64,000 nucleotides of DNA from Streptomyces roseoviridis (lineage in GTDB: Bacteria; Actinomycetota; Actinomycetes; Streptomycetales; Streptomycetaceae), in the NCBI RefSeq assembly GCF_039535235.1, contig NZ_BAAAWU010000001.1, positions 3,224,001-3,288,000 of the forward strand, given 5' to 3'. Positions 26,109 to 35,086 of the stretch are shown in pieces. The notes under the pieces are model-generated. The model was not told where the DNA came from and ran no database searches. It saw only the letters and a list, made by a program, of their open reading frames with translations. The stretch's first letter is position 1. Each line of letters starts with the position of its first letter. The position numbers and the translations under genes are program-made.

Positions 26109-27700
26109 GCGCGGTTCCTCAGTTCCCGGCGCAGGATCTTGCCCGACGCCGCTCGGGGCACGGTGTCGATGAACTCCACCTGCCGGATCTTCTTGTACGG
26201 GGCGACGCGCTCGGCGACGTACGCCATGACGTCCTCGGCGGTGAGCCCGGCCGCGGCCGGCTGGCGCACCACGAACGCCTTGGGGACCTCGGTGCCCTCG
26301 GCGTCCCGTACGCCGATGACGGCCGCGTCGGCGACGCCCCCGTGGGTCAGGAGCAGGGCCTCCAGCTCGGCCGGGGCGACCTGGAAGCCCTTGTACTTGA
26401 TGAGCTCCTTGACCCGGTCGACGACGAACAGCCAGCCGTCCTCGTCGACACGCCCGACGTCACCGGTGTGCAGCCAGCCGTCGGCGTCGACCATGGCGGC
26501 GGTGGCCTCGGGCCGGCCGAGGTAGCCCTTCATGACCTGCGGGCCGCGGATGGCGATCTCGCCCTCCTCGCCGGGGGCCGCGTCCTTCGCCGGGTCGTCG
26601 AGGGAGACCAGCCGCATCTCGGTGGACGGCAGCAGCTTGCCCACGGTGCCCGGTGGCGGGTTCCCGGCGGCGAGCGGCACGAGGTGGGTGGCCGGGGAGA
26701 GTTCGGTCATGCCGTACGCCTGGAGGATCGGCGGCAGCCCGAGCCGGGCCGAGCACGCCTCGGCGAGCGCCGCGTCCAGCGGGGCGGCCGAGCAGACGAT
26801 GTACTTCAGCGACGACAGGTCGTAGCCGGCGACCGACGGGTGCTTGGCGAGCGCGAGGACGATCGGCGGCGCCACGTACAGGGCGGTGATGCGGTGCTCC
26901 TCGATGGCGGCGAGGAAGCCGTCGAGCTCGAAGCGGGGCAGGACGACGACGGTGGCGCCGCGCCGCAGCGGGGCGTTCATCAGCGCCGTCAGGCCGTAGA
27001 CGTGGAAGAAGGGCAGCACGGCGAGGATCCGGTCGCCGGGCCCCATCGGCATCAGCGGTTCGAGCTGGGCGAGGTTGGTGGCGACGGAGGCGTGGGTGAG
27101 CATCACGCCCTTGGGGACCCCGGTGGTGCCCGAGGAGTACGGGAGGGCGGCGAGGTCCGCGGCCGGGTCGATGTCCGGGACCGGATCGGGCGCGGTCGAG
27201 CCCAGGAAGGTCTGGAGCGAGCGGACGCCGTCCCCCTCGGGACCGGCCGGCGGCTGGTCGCAGACGAAGATCTCCCGGATCCCGCCCGCGAGTCCGGCGG
27301 CGGCGCGGGCGGTCGCGAGCAGCGGCGACACGGTGACGATCCAGCGGGCGGCGGAGTCGCGCAGCTGCCGGGCGAACTCCTCGGCCGTGGCCAGCGGGTG
27401 GACGGTGGTGACGGCCGCACCGGCGCGCGTGGCGGCGTAGAAGGCGACCGGGAACAGCACCGTGTTGGGGCTGTGCAGGGCGAGGACGTCGCCCTTGCGG
27501 ACGCCCGCTTCGGCGAGACCGGCGGCGACCCGCCGGTGGAAGGCGTCGACCTGCCCGTACGAGAGGGTGAGCGCGCCCTCTCCGCCGGTGCCGTCGATCA
27601 GGGCCGGGGCGTCCCCGAGCGCGGCGGCGCGGCCGAGGACGGCGTCGTGGATGGGCAGGGAGACCACCGGAACGTCCGCGAACTCACTCTCGAACACCAT
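26105..27700 (-). CDS. 4-coumarate-CoA ligase-like acyl-CoA synthetase
   Basis: A 531-residue adenylate-forming ligase. The ATG at 27700 begins MVFESEFADVPV; the longer open frame upstream is not coding-like. Motifs: PYSSGTTGVPKGVMLTHAS (ATP loop), YGMTELSPATH, GEIAIRGPQVMKGYL, GWLHTGDVGRVDEDG, VDRVKELIKYKGFQVAPAELEALL and C-terminal Lys (PRAASGKILRREL). It makes aryl- or branched-acyl-CoA from acid, ATP and CoA. S. coelicolor SCO4383, described as a cinnamate/4-coumarate ligase, lies in the same kind of neighbourhood. Substrate here is inferred only by family. Confidence 0.9.
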   Translation of the reverse strand: MVFESEFADVPVVSLPIHDAVLGRAAALGDAPALIDGTGGEGALTLSYGQVDAFHRRVAAGLAEAGVRKGDVLALHSPNTVLFPVAFYAATRAGAAVTTVHPLATAEEFARQLRDSAARWIVTVSPLLATARAAAGLAGGIREIFVCDQPPAGPEGDGVRSLQTFLGSTAPDPVPDIDPAADLAALPYSSGTTGVPKGVMLTHASVATNLAQLEPLMPMGPGDRILAVLPFFHVYGLTALMNAPLRRGATVVVLPRFELDGFLAAIEEHRITALYVAPPIVLALAKHPSVAGYDLSSLKYIVCSAAPLDAALAEACSARLGLPPILQAYGMTELSPATHLVPLAAGNPPPGTVGKLLPSTEMRLVSLDDPAKDAAPGEEGEIAIRGPQVMKGYLGRPEATAAMVDADGWLHTGDVGRVDEDGWLFVVDRVKELIKYKGFQVAPAELEALLLTHGGVADAAVIGVRDAEGTEVPKAFVVRQPAAAGLTAEDVMAYVAERVAPYKKIRQVEFIDTVPRAASGKILRRELRNRA

Positions 27701-27788
27701 GCGTGCGAGCCCCCTGACTGTGGGTGAATGATGGCGACAGGATGGCGTGTGCGGGTGCGGCTTGGGGAGACCTTGGCAGCAGCCGGAG

Positions 27789-27815
27789 AAACAAGCAAGC
27801 GTGCATGCATGGTTT
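27789..27815. promoter_or_regulatory. TetR operator-like palindrome (copy 1)
   Basis: The sequence AAGCAAGCGTGCATGCAT (27793-27810) agrees at 15 of 18 positions with AATCAAGCGTGCTTGCTT at 41162-41179. It is about 93 bp before the CoA-ligase start. The remaining gap to 27919 holds only the promoter region of the divergent gene. Confidence 0.6.
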
Positions 27816-27919
27816 GCGAAATTACCGGGCGACGGTGCGCCGGCGAGGGCTACGATCGCCGCGATGACGACTCTTTCTCTCACCAGATGGGGGGTCCCGT
27901 CCGCGCAAGGTGAGTGCTG

Positions 27920-29425
27920 ATGGCCACTCAGACCTCCGTCGCGAACGGTGTATCCCGTTCCCCCTCCCGCCCCTCCCATGCCCGCTTCTCCTTCTGGCCG
28001 CGGGTGCGCGCGTTCGCCGTGCCGGCCGCCATGATCGAGACCGCGACCACCCGGCGCCTCGCCGGTGACTGGGCCGGCGCGTGTGCCGCCGCCGGCTTCG
28101 ACGTCGACCTCGACCTCGCCTCACTGGCCCGGACCCGGGGCACGGAACTCGCCGCCCGGGTGCGCTCCGACCTGCGGCACCTGGCGCCCGACCTGCTGCG
28201 CTGGCACCTGCCGCGGATCGCCCCGGACGGGCTCCTGCGGCCCGGCCTCACCGTCCCCCTCGCCCGGTACGGCGCGGTGCACCTGGTGGTGCGCACGGCA
28301 CCGGCCTGGGCGGACGGCGGACAGCGGCTCAGCCTGGCCCTGTGGGACGGCACGCCCGCGTTCCGGCCGACGGGTCCGCATCCGCACCCACGGCCCAGCC
28401 GCCGCTTCCGCTTCGACCTGCACCGGCACCTGTGGGACGCGCGCCGGACCGGTGAACTGCGCACCAGATCGGGCGCGATCCTCCCACCGGCCGCCGGCCC
28501 CGACCCCACCTGGTCCGATCCGGAGGCCGGTCCCGAGGGGCCGAGCGGACCCTCCGCCGGGCTGCCCGGCCCGGCGGAACCGGCCGGGCCCCTCGGCGAC
28601 TCCAGCGCGCCCGCCGGGCTGCGCCCCGCCGTCGGGCGGTGGGCGGCCGAGGCCGGGATCCTGCTCCGGGCCGAGGGCCGGTCCCACGGGGCCGTGGCCG
28701 TACGGGCCGCAGGCCGGCGCCTCGTGCTCGAACTCGGACCGCCGGGCCGCGACGGCGACGGCCGTGGCACCGGCGACAGCACCTGCCTGCGGATCACCAC
28801 ACCGCTCCGGGGCGGCGCCGCTCTGCCCCTGTTGCCGGACGCGGCGACCTGGATCCCGCCCGACCTGGAACTGCTCCGGGCCGACGCGATCGAGCCCGGC
28901 CGGCTGCATCCGCTGGTCGCGGACGCCCTCGTACCGGGTGACGAGCCGGCCCCGGCCCCGGCACCCCACGATCCGGGGCGGCCCCGGGTCGTCGAGTGCC
29001 GTGGGTCCCTGCACCGGATCGGCCTGGTCGACGGCGTCCTGTCCCCGCTGGACCACGGACCCGCCGAGGTCCGGCGGGAGGAACTCCTGGCCGCCCTGTC
29101 CGGGCCTCCGCTGCCGTGCCTGCGGGCCATCGACGAGGCGCACCGGCACCCCGAGTGCCTCGACGGCGTCCGCGAGCGCCTGGTCCACGGCGACACCGCC
29201 GGGGCCCTGGCCGTCGTCGAGGGTCTGCTCGGGCCCGGCGCGGTGCTGCGCGGCGGCGCCCTGCGGGACGCCCTGCAGGCGGCGGCGGAGCGGCGGATCG
29301 CGTACGGGCTGTACCGGGCGGGACTGGCCGAGCCGCCGCGCGCGGCGCCCGGGCCCACCCGCCACAAGGACCACCGGCCCCGCCCGCGGCACGCCTACGC
29401 CCATCCCCACCGCCCCGGCCACTGA
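27920..29425 (+). CDS. Hypothetical protein upstream of MoxR-VWA pair
   Basis: A 501-residue protein with no domain I recognise. The ATG at 27920 has AAGGTGAG 7 nt upstream; a GTG 6 bp earlier is too close to it. The protein is Arg/Pro/Gly rich, with a divergent low-complexity segment (about 190-225) dividing two more ordered halves, and a His/Pro-rich tail. It has no signal peptide or membrane helix. It precedes the MoxR ATPase by 55 bp, so the three genes are probably co-transcribed and may act together. Confidence 0.7.
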   Translation: MATQTSVANGVSRSPSRPSHARFSFWPRVRAFAVPAAMIETATTRRLAGDWAGACAAAGFDVDLDLASLARTRGTELAARVRSDLRHLAPDLLRWHLPRIAPDGLLRPGLTVPLARYGAVHLVVRTAPAWADGGQRLSLALWDGTPAFRPTGPHPHPRPSRRFRFDLHRHLWDARRTGELRTRSGAILPPAAGPDPTWSDPEAGPEGPSGPSAGLPGPAEPAGPLGDSSAPAGLRPAVGRWAAEAGILLRAEGRSHGAVAVRAAGRRLVLELGPPGRDGDGRGTGDSTCLRITTPLRGGAALPLLPDAATWIPPDLELLRADAIEPGRLHPLVADALVPGDEPAPAPAPHDPGRPRVVECRGSLHRIGLVDGVLSPLDHGPAEVRREELLAALSGPPLPCLRAIDEAHRHPECLDGVRERLVHGDTAGALAVVEGLLGPGAVLRGGALRDALQAAAERRIAYGLYRAGLAEPPRAAPGPTRHKDHRPRPRHAYAHPHRPGH

Positions 29426-29480
29426 CCGCGCCGGCGCCTCCTCACGCTCCTCTTCCCTCCTCACACCCCAGGTGACCCTC

Positions 29481-30794
29481 ATGCCCCTTGCCCCGCACGC
29501 TGCTCCCGCCCCGTCCGCCCCGGCCCCGTCAGCCGCCGCGCCTTCGGCCGCCGCCCCCTGCCCCACCCCCTCCGCGCGCCGTCTCGACGTCGCCGCCGAC
29601 CTCCTCGCCCTGCTCCGTGACACCACCACCGAACCCCGGACGAACCCGCAGCTCGAAGCCCTGACCCTGGCCGTGGCCGCGGATCTGCCGGTCCTGCTGT
29701 GGGGCGAGCCGGGCATCGGCAAGACCGCCGCCCTGACCCAGCTCGCCGAGTCCCTCGACCTGCCGCTGACCACGGTGATCGCCAGCGTGCACGAGCCGTC
29801 GGACTTCTCCGGCCTGCCCGTCCTCGGCGACGACCCGGCGGAACAGGGCGTGCCGCTGGCCCCGCCGGACTGGGCCGTACGTCTCGTACGGGCCGGCCGC
29901 GGGCTGCTGTTCCTGGACGAGCTGTCCACCGCCGGCCCCGCCGTCCAGGCCGCGCTGCTCCGTCTCGTGCTGGAACGGCGGATCGGGTCGCTGCGGCTGC
30001 CGCCCGAAGTACGGATCGTGTCCGCGGCCAACCCGCGCGCCTCCGCCGCGGACGGCTGGGACCTCAGCGCGCCGCTGGCCAACCGGTTCGTGCACCTCCC
30101 GTGGACCCACGACCACGAGGTGGTGGTCCGCGGCCTCGGCGGCACCTGGCCCCGGGCCACACTGCCGCGGCTCGACCCGGACAAACTGCCGGAAGCCGTG
30201 GACGTGGCCCGCCGTGCGGTGTGCGGGCTCCTCACGGCCCGGCCCGCGCTCGTGCACCGGCTGCCGGGCAACGAGAGCCTGCGGGGCGGTGCCTGGCCGT
30301 CGCCCCGCAGCTGGGACATGGCCCTGTCGCTGATCGCCTTCGCCACCGCCGCCGGTTCCTCGCGGGACGTGCTCGCGCTGCTCGTCCGGGGCACGGTGGG
30401 CGACGGTCCCGGGCTCGAACTCCTCGCCTGCCTCGACCGGATGGACCTGCCCGACCCGGAGCTGCTGCTCGCCGATCCCCGCAACGCGGAGCTGCCCGAG
30501 CGGGGCGACCGCCGCCAGGCCGCCCTCGAAGGAGTCGTGGAGGCGGTGAAGTCCCGCCCGGACCGGGCGCGTTGGGACGCCGCCTGGACACTGCTCGTCC
30601 GCGCGCTGGAGACCGGGGCGCCGGACCTGGTGGTCGTGCCGGCCACCACCCTGGCCGCCCTGCGGCAGGAGGAGTGGGACGTCCCGGCCGCGATCGAGCG
30701 GCTGGCCGGCGCCGTGTCGCTGTCCCGGCGGACGGACCGCTCGGTGGCGCGGGCGACGGCTGCGGGCGGCGCCGGGACCGGGGCGGGCCGGTGA
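29481..30794 (+). CDS. MoxR-type AAA+ ATPase
   Basis: A 437-residue AAA+ protein. The ATG at 29481 has AGGTGA 6 nt upstream. A disordered Ala/Pro/Ser N-terminus (about 35 residues) precedes Walker A GEPGIGKT (75-82), Walker B GLLFLDELSTA and sensor 1 region VSAANPR. MoxR ATPases act as chaperones that insert metal or activate partner VWA proteins. The VWA gene overlaps its stop by GTGA, which supports a physical pair. Confidence 0.88.
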   Translation: MPLAPHAAPAPSAPAPSAAAPSAAAPCPTPSARRLDVAADLLALLRDTTTEPRTNPQLEALTLAVAADLPVLLWGEPGIGKTAALTQLAESLDLPLTTVIASVHEPSDFSGLPVLGDDPAEQGVPLAPPDWAVRLVRAGRGLLFLDELSTAGPAVQAALLRLVLERRIGSLRLPPEVRIVSAANPRASAADGWDLSAPLANRFVHLPWTHDHEVVVRGLGGTWPRATLPRLDPDKLPEAVDVARRAVCGLLTARPALVHRLPGNESLRGGAWPSPRSWDMALSLIAFATAAGSSRDVLALLVRGTVGDGPGLELLACLDRMDLPDPELLLADPRNAELPERGDRRQAALEGVVEAVKSRPDRARWDAAWTLLVRALETGAPDLVVVPATTLAALRQEEWDVPAAIERLAGAVSLSRRTDRSVARATAAGGAGTGAGR

Positions 30795-32098
30795 GCGACC
30801 CGATGAGCGGTCGCACGAGCGCCGCGGTGGGCGACTCGGCGGACGCGGCGACGGGCGGGGGGACGGGCACGGTGACGGGACTGGACCGGGAGAAGCTGTT
30901 CGCCGCGCGCCTCCACGCCGTACGCGTACGGCCGTATCTGGCCACCGCCCTGTTCGCCCTGCACGTCGTGGAGTCGCGACGGGTGCCGACGATGGCGGTC
31001 GACCGGCACTGGCGGTGCTACGTCTCGCCCGGCTTCGTGGCCCGCACCCCCGTCGAGGAGCTGGCCGGCGTGTGGGTGCACGAGGTGTCCCACCTGCTGC
31101 GGAACCACCACGGCCGCGGGGACCGGGTGGTCCGCGAGCGCGGGCTCACCAGGGCGGGCGAGCGGCTGCGGATCAACATCGCCGCGGACTGCGAGATCAA
31201 CGACGACGTGTACGGCGACGGCCTCGTACAGCCCGGGGGCGTGGTCCTGCCGAAGACGCTGGGGCTGCCGGCGGGCGACCTGATGGAGGACTACCTGCGG
31301 CAGTTCCGGCTGGGGTCGTGGCTGCCGGACGCGGCGGCGTGGCTGGACTGCGGCAGCGGCGCCGACGGCCTGGAACGGGACTGGGACCTGGGCCCGGACG
31401 GCGCGCACGGGCTGAGCGAGCAGGAGCAGGACGCGGTCCGGTTCCGGGTCGCCCAGGGCATCACCGGCGCCCCGGGCAGCACGCCGCGCGGCTGGCGGCG
31501 CTGGGCCGAGGAGGCGTTCCACCCGCCCCAGCCGTGGCGGCAGTTGCTCGGTGCGGCGCTGCGTTCGGCCGCCTCGGGGGCGGGCGCGGCCCAGGACCAC
31601 AGCTTCGGGCGCCCGTCGCGCCGCCAGGTGGCGCTGCCCGGCACCGTGCTGCCGAGTCTGCGCCGGCGACCGCCCAGGGTGTCGGTGATCATCGACACCT
31701 CGGGCTCGGTCAGCGACGCCGAGCTCGGCAGTGCCCTCCTGGAGGTCGCCGCGATCTCCCGTGCCGTCGGCGGCGGCCGCGACCTCGTGCGGGTGCTGCC
31801 CTGCGACGCGTCGGCCGGCGTGGTCCATTCGCTGTGCCGGGTGGAGGGCATTCCCCTGCTCGGCGGGGGCGGCACGGACCTGCGCACCGGTTTCGCGACC
31901 GCCCTGCGCGTGCCGCCCCGCCCGGACGTGATCGTCGTCCTCACCGACGGCCAGACGCCCTGGCCGGTCCGCCCGCCGTGCCGCACCGTCGTCGGGCTGT
32001 TCTCCCGCCCGGGCCCGGCGCGGCCGGTGAACGAGGAGAACCCGGACTACACCCCGAAGGGCCCGCCGGACTGGGCCCGGGTGGTCCGCATCGGGTGA
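30791..32098 (+). CDS. VWA domain protein with HExxH metallopeptidase-like region (DUF2201)
   Basis: A 435-residue protein translated from GTG 30791 overlapping the MoxR stop. The N-terminal half holds HEVSH (97-101) and a downstream Asp/Asn-rich stretch (AADCEINDDVYGDGL) like putative metallopeptidases. The C-terminal half is a VWA fold with a complete MIDAS (DTSGSVSD, GGGGTDL, LTDGQTPW). MoxR plus VWA pairs form chaperone complexes; the client is unknown. No export signal is seen. Confidence 0.85.
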   Translation: MSDPMSGRTSAAVGDSADAATGGGTGTVTGLDREKLFAARLHAVRVRPYLATALFALHVVESRRVPTMAVDRHWRCYVSPGFVARTPVEELAGVWVHEVSHLLRNHHGRGDRVVRERGLTRAGERLRINIAADCEINDDVYGDGLVQPGGVVLPKTLGLPAGDLMEDYLRQFRLGSWLPDAAAWLDCGSGADGLERDWDLGPDGAHGLSEQEQDAVRFRVAQGITGAPGSTPRGWRRWAEEAFHPPQPWRQLLGAALRSAASGAGAAQDHSFGRPSRRQVALPGTVLPSLRRRPPRVSVIIDTSGSVSDAELGSALLEVAAISRAVGGGRDLVRVLPCDASAGVVHSLCRVEGIPLLGGGGTDLRTGFATALRVPPRPDVIVVLTDGQTPWPVRPPCRTVVGLFSRPGPARPVNEENPDYTPKGPPDWARVVRIG

Positions 32099-32116
32099 GG
32101 CCGTCGGCGGGCGGGA

Positions 32117-32584
32117 TCAGGGCCAGGCGGGGGCGGGCTGGTCCTTGTCGGACGGGAGCCAGACGCCCATGGTCGTCGGGTCGAGCGGGATCGAGACGTG
32201 CTCGTGCGTGATGGCCCAGGATCCGGCCCCGGTGCCGTCCTCCGTCCGGCGCAGGCAGACGCTCTCCCGGACCCAGATCGACGCCTGGAGGCCGCCCTTG
32301 CGCTCCCCGGAGTCCAGATGGAGCATGTGCGCGAACGCGGTGTCCCGGCCCGCCGCGAGGGTGAGGTCGTGCGTCTCCAGGCCGATGGGGCCGACGTATC
32401 CGTCGAACCAGCGCAGGAAGTTGCGGCGGATCTCGTCGGTTCCGGTGAAGCGCAGCGGGGGGACGACGTCGTAGTAGACGGCGTCGGGGGCGTAGAAGGA
32501 CATGAGCCGGTCGATGTCCTTCTTCTGCTGGGCCTCGGCGCGGCTCGCCAGCAGTGCGCGGATCTCGGATTCGTGGGTGGTCAT
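32117..32584 (-). CDS. SnoaL/NTF2-like protein
   Basis: A 155-residue alpha+beta-barrel (SnoaL-like, ketosteroid-isomerase fold) protein with AEAQQKKDIDRLMSFYAPDAVYYD near the N-terminus. Family members bind small hydrophobic molecules or act as isomerases or hydrolases. AAGGAG precedes the ATG at 32584. It is divergent from the ECF41 sigma gene, and its upstream region holds an ECF41-like promoter motif, so it is the probable target of that sigma factor. Confidence 0.8.
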   Translation of the reverse strand: MTTHESEIRALLASRAEAQQKKDIDRLMSFYAPDAVYYDVVPPLRFTGTDEIRRNFLRWFDGYVGPIGLETHDLTLAAGRDTAFAHMLHLDSGERKGGLQASIWVRESVCLRRTEDGTGAGSWAITHEHVSIPLDPTTMGVWLPSDKDQPAPAWP

Positions 32585-32620
32585 CGCATGCTCCTTCGGT
32601 GGGGTGTTCCCTGCCGGTAC

Positions 32621-32647
32621 GACGACACGGCCCCGGGGGATGTGAGG
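32621..32647 (-). promoter_or_regulatory. ECF41-like promoter for the SnoaL gene
   Basis: On the minus strand CCTCACA (32647-32641), 16 bp, then CGTC (32624-32621). ECF41 promoters are described as TGTCACA and CGTC elements. It lies 37 bp before the start codon. Confidence 0.5.
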
Positions 32648-32670
32648 CGGGGCGCCGTCTCATGTGCGCC

Positions 32671-32710
32671 GCCTCACGTTCCGGGGCGCCGCCTCACGTT
32701 CCGGGGCGCC
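32671..32710. repeat. Tandem 20-bp duplication in the sigma-gene promoter region
   Basis: Two perfect 20-bp copies (32671-32690, 32691-32710), each containing CCTCACGTTCC. A decayed third copy precedes them. Confidence 0.8.
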
Positions 32711-32718
32711 GATCCGTC
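32692..32718 (+). promoter_or_regulatory. ECF41-like promoter for the sigma gene
   Basis: CCTCACG (32692-32698), 16 bp, CGTC (32715-32718). The same arrangement and spacing as the divergent motif at 32621-32647, suggesting autoregulation. Confidence 0.5.
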
Positions 32719-32758
32719 AGAGAGGTGAGGGAGTACCGACCGAGGGAGCCGCGAGACC

Positions 32759-33778
32759 ATGACGACCATCCCGCCCGCGCCGGGGTCCGGCGCGCACCGG
32801 CCGGGTCCGGACGCGGCCGAGCCGGGTCCGGACGTGGCCGAGCCGGGTCCGGACGTGGCCGAGCCGGGTCCGGACGTGGCCGAGCCGGGTCCGGACGCCG
32901 TCGCCGCCGAGCGGCGCCGGCTGATCAGCCTCGGCTACCGGATGCTGGGCTCGCTGGCCGAGGCCGAGGACGTCGTCCAGGAGACGTACGCCCGCTGGTA
33001 CGCGATGTCCCCACGGGAACGGGAGGCGGTGGTGTCCCCCGGCGCCTGGCTGACGAAGGTCGCCGGGCGGATCTGCCTCGACGTGCTGCGCTCGGCGCGT
33101 GCGCGACGGGAGCGTTACGTCGGCGCATGGGTGCCCGAGCCGCTGCCGGGGGGCGCCGAGTGGTCCTCCGGCGCGGCCGACGGCAGCAATGCCGATCCCG
33201 CGGACCGGGTCACCCTCGACGAGTCGGTGAGCATGGCCTTCCTCGTCGTGCTGGAGTCGATGACGCCGGCCGAACGCGTCGCGTTCGTCCTGCACGACGT
33301 CTTCCGCTACCCCTTCGCGGAAGTGGCCGACATCGTCGGCCGCACCCCGGCCGCCTGCCGCCAGCTGGCGTCCTCCGCCCGCCGCCGCATCGACGCCCAA
33401 CGGCCCCCCGCCTCCCCGACGGCGCAACGGGCGCGAGTGGTAAGGGAGTTCCGGCAGGCGTGGGAGGCAGGGGACATCGGCGCCCTGGTGGGCCTGCTCG
33501 ATCCGGACGCGACGGCCGTCGGGGACGGCGGCGGGCTCGTCACGGCCACGCTCCACCCGATCGAGGGCGCCGAGAGCATCGCCCGCTTCTTCGCGGAACG
33601 GGTCCTCCCGGGCCGGCTGACGCTCCGCGAGTGCACGGTCAACGGCCAGCCCGGCCTGGCGGCGCAGCTGGACGGGGCCGTGGTGTCGGTCTACGCCTTC
33701 GACATCGCCGACGACCGGATCCGCCGCATCTGGGCCGTGCTCAACCCCGAGAAGCTCCGCCCGTGGACGACGGGCTGA
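32759..33778 (+). CDS. ECF41-group sigma factor with SnoaL-like C-terminal domain
   Basis: A 339-residue ECF sigma factor (SigJ-like). After a repeat-rich N-terminus (AEPGPDV repeated four times, coded by 21-bp units at 32816-32899) come sigma region 2 (RLISLGYRMLGSLAEAEDVVQETYARWY) and region 4 (TPAERVAFVLHDVFRYPFAEVADIVGRTPAACRQLASSARRR). The C-terminal extension is SnoaL-like. The three ECF41 signatures are visible: WVPEP (usual WLPEP), DGGG and NPEKL (usual NPDKL). This domain regulates sigma activity in place of an anti-sigma factor. The usual partner gene (a CMD-type oxidoreductase) is absent; the divergent SnoaL gene takes its place. Confidence 0.88.
   Translation: MTTIPPAPGSGAHRPGPDAAEPGPDVAEPGPDVAEPGPDVAEPGPDAVAAERRRLISLGYRMLGSLAEAEDVVQETYARWYAMSPREREAVVSPGAWLTKVAGRICLDVLRSARARRERYVGAWVPEPLPGGAEWSSGAADGSNADPADRVTLDESVSMAFLVVLESMTPAERVAFVLHDVFRYPFAEVADIVGRTPAACRQLASSARRRIDAQRPPASPTAQRARVVREFRQAWEAGDIGALVGLLDPDATAVGDGGGLVTATLHPIEGAESIARFFAERVLPGRLTLRECTVNGQPGLAAQLDGAVVSVYAFDIADDRIRRIWAVLNPEKLRPWTTG
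32816..32899. repeat. Four in-frame 21-bp repeats in the sigma gene
   Basis: Units at 32816, 32837, 32858 and 32879, the last changed at its 3' end. They encode a heptapeptide repeat AEPGPDV. Confidence 0.85.
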
Positions 33779-33952
33779 CGCTGCCCGTCACGAGGTCGGC
33801 CCCGTGCGCTTCGCGGCGAGGGTCCGGCAGTGGACCGACGAGGTCGCGGCCCTGCCCGAGAAGGCCGCCGGCGAGCGCGGGCGGGCCGAGTACGACCTGG
33901 GCGGCCCCCCCGGGTGTGGGGGGACACGTGGGCGAGCGGAGCGCGGCGGGCG

Positions 33953-35086
33953 TCAGTACGACTTGGGCAGCCCCAGGGTCTGGGTGGACACGTAGTTCAG
34001 GATCATCTCCCGGCTGACCGGGGCGATCCGGGCCACCCGGGCCGCCGTGATCAGGCGGGCGAGGCCGAACTCGCGGGTGAGGCCGTTGCCGCCGAGGGTG
34101 TGGACGGAGGTGTCGACGGCCCTCACGCACGCCTCGGCCGCCGCGTACTTCGCCATGTTGGCGGCCTCACCCGCCCCGGCGTCGTCGCCCGCGTCGTACA
34201 GCGCGGCGGCCTTCTGCATCATCAGGCGGGCCAGTTCGAGTTCGATGTGGGCCCGGGCGAGCGGGTGGGCGATGGCCTGGTGGGCGCCGATGGGAGTCTT
34301 CCAGACCTGGCGCTCCTTGGCGTACGTGACGGCCTGTGCCAGCGCGTAGCGGCCCATGCCGATCGCGAAGGCGGCCGTCATGATGCGCTCCGGGTTGAGG
34401 CCCGCGAAGAGCTGGAGCAGGCCGCCGTCCTCGTCGCCGACGAGTGCGTCGGCCGGCAGGTGGACGTCGTCCAGGGTGAGTTCGAACTGCTTCTCGTGCG
34501 CGTCGAGTTCCATCTCGATGGGCCGGCGGCCGAAGCCGGGCGTGTCGCGCGGGACGACGAAGAGGCAGGGCTTGAGGGTGCCGGTGCGGGCGTCGGAGGT
34601 GCGGCCGACGATCAGGGTGGCGTCGGCGATGTCGACGCCGGAGACGAAGACCTTGCGGCCGTTCAGCACCCAGCCGTCCTCGGTGCGGGTGGCGGTGGTG
34701 GTGATGCGGTGGGAGTTGGAGCCGGCGTCGGGCTCGGTGATGCCGAAGGCCATGGTCCGGGTGCCGTCGGCGAGTCCGGGCAGCCAGGCGGCCTTCTGCG
34801 CGTCGGTGCCGAAGCGGGCGATGACCGTGCCGCAGATCGCGGGCGAGACGACCATCATCAGCAGCGGCGCCCCGGCCGCGCCCGCCTCCTCCAGGACGAT
34901 GGACAGCTCGGCCATGCCGCCGCCCCCGCCGCCGTACTCCTCGGGCAGGTTCACGCCGAGGTAGCCGAGCTTGCCGGCCTCGGCCCACAGCGCGGCCCGG
35001 TCGAAGCCCGGCCCGTGGCGCCGGCCGAGGGCGGAGACGGCGGCGCGGAGGGCGGTGTGCTCCGGGGATTCCACGATGGTGCTCAT
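33953..35086 (-). CDS. Acyl-CoA dehydrogenase
   Basis: A 377-residue FAD enzyme that introduces the alpha-beta double bond in acyl-CoA. Start ATG at 35086, overlapping the carboxylase stop by 4 bp. Conserved stretches: MAFGITEPDAGSNS (FAD/substrate site), NGRKVFVSGVDIADA, ALAQAVTYAKERQVWKTPIGAHQAI and HTLGGNGLTREFGLARLITAARVARIAPVSREMILNYV. It is the last gene of the operon beginning at 41.1 kb. The substrate is probably a branched or isoprenoid acyl-CoA, judged by its neighbours. The gap 33779-33952 holds no gene I can support. Confidence 0.92.
   Translation of the reverse strand: MSTIVESPEHTALRAAVSALGRRHGPGFDRAALWAEAGKLGYLGVNLPEEYGGGGGGMAELSIVLEEAGAAGAPLLMMVVSPAICGTVIARFGTDAQKAAWLPGLADGTRTMAFGITEPDAGSNSHRITTTATRTEDGWVLNGRKVFVSGVDIADATLIVGRTSDARTGTLKPCLFVVPRDTPGFGRRPIEMELDAHEKQFELTLDDVHLPADALVGDEDGGLLQLFAGLNPERIMTAAFAIGMGRYALAQAVTYAKERQVWKTPIGAHQAIAHPLARAHIELELARLMMQKAAALYDAGDDAGAGEAANMAKYAAAEACVRAVDTSVHTLGGNGLTREFGLARLITAARVARIAPVSREMILNYVSTQTLGLPKSY

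Noticed and set aside
32759..33778. Sigma factor as a stand-alone ECF with anti-sigma partner
   Set aside because: No anti-sigma gene is adjacent; the SnoaL-like tail and ECF41 motifs explain regulation.
33804..33995. 63-codon frame after the sigma gene
   Set aside because: It overlaps the dehydrogenase 3' end, has no SD and no recognisable domain.
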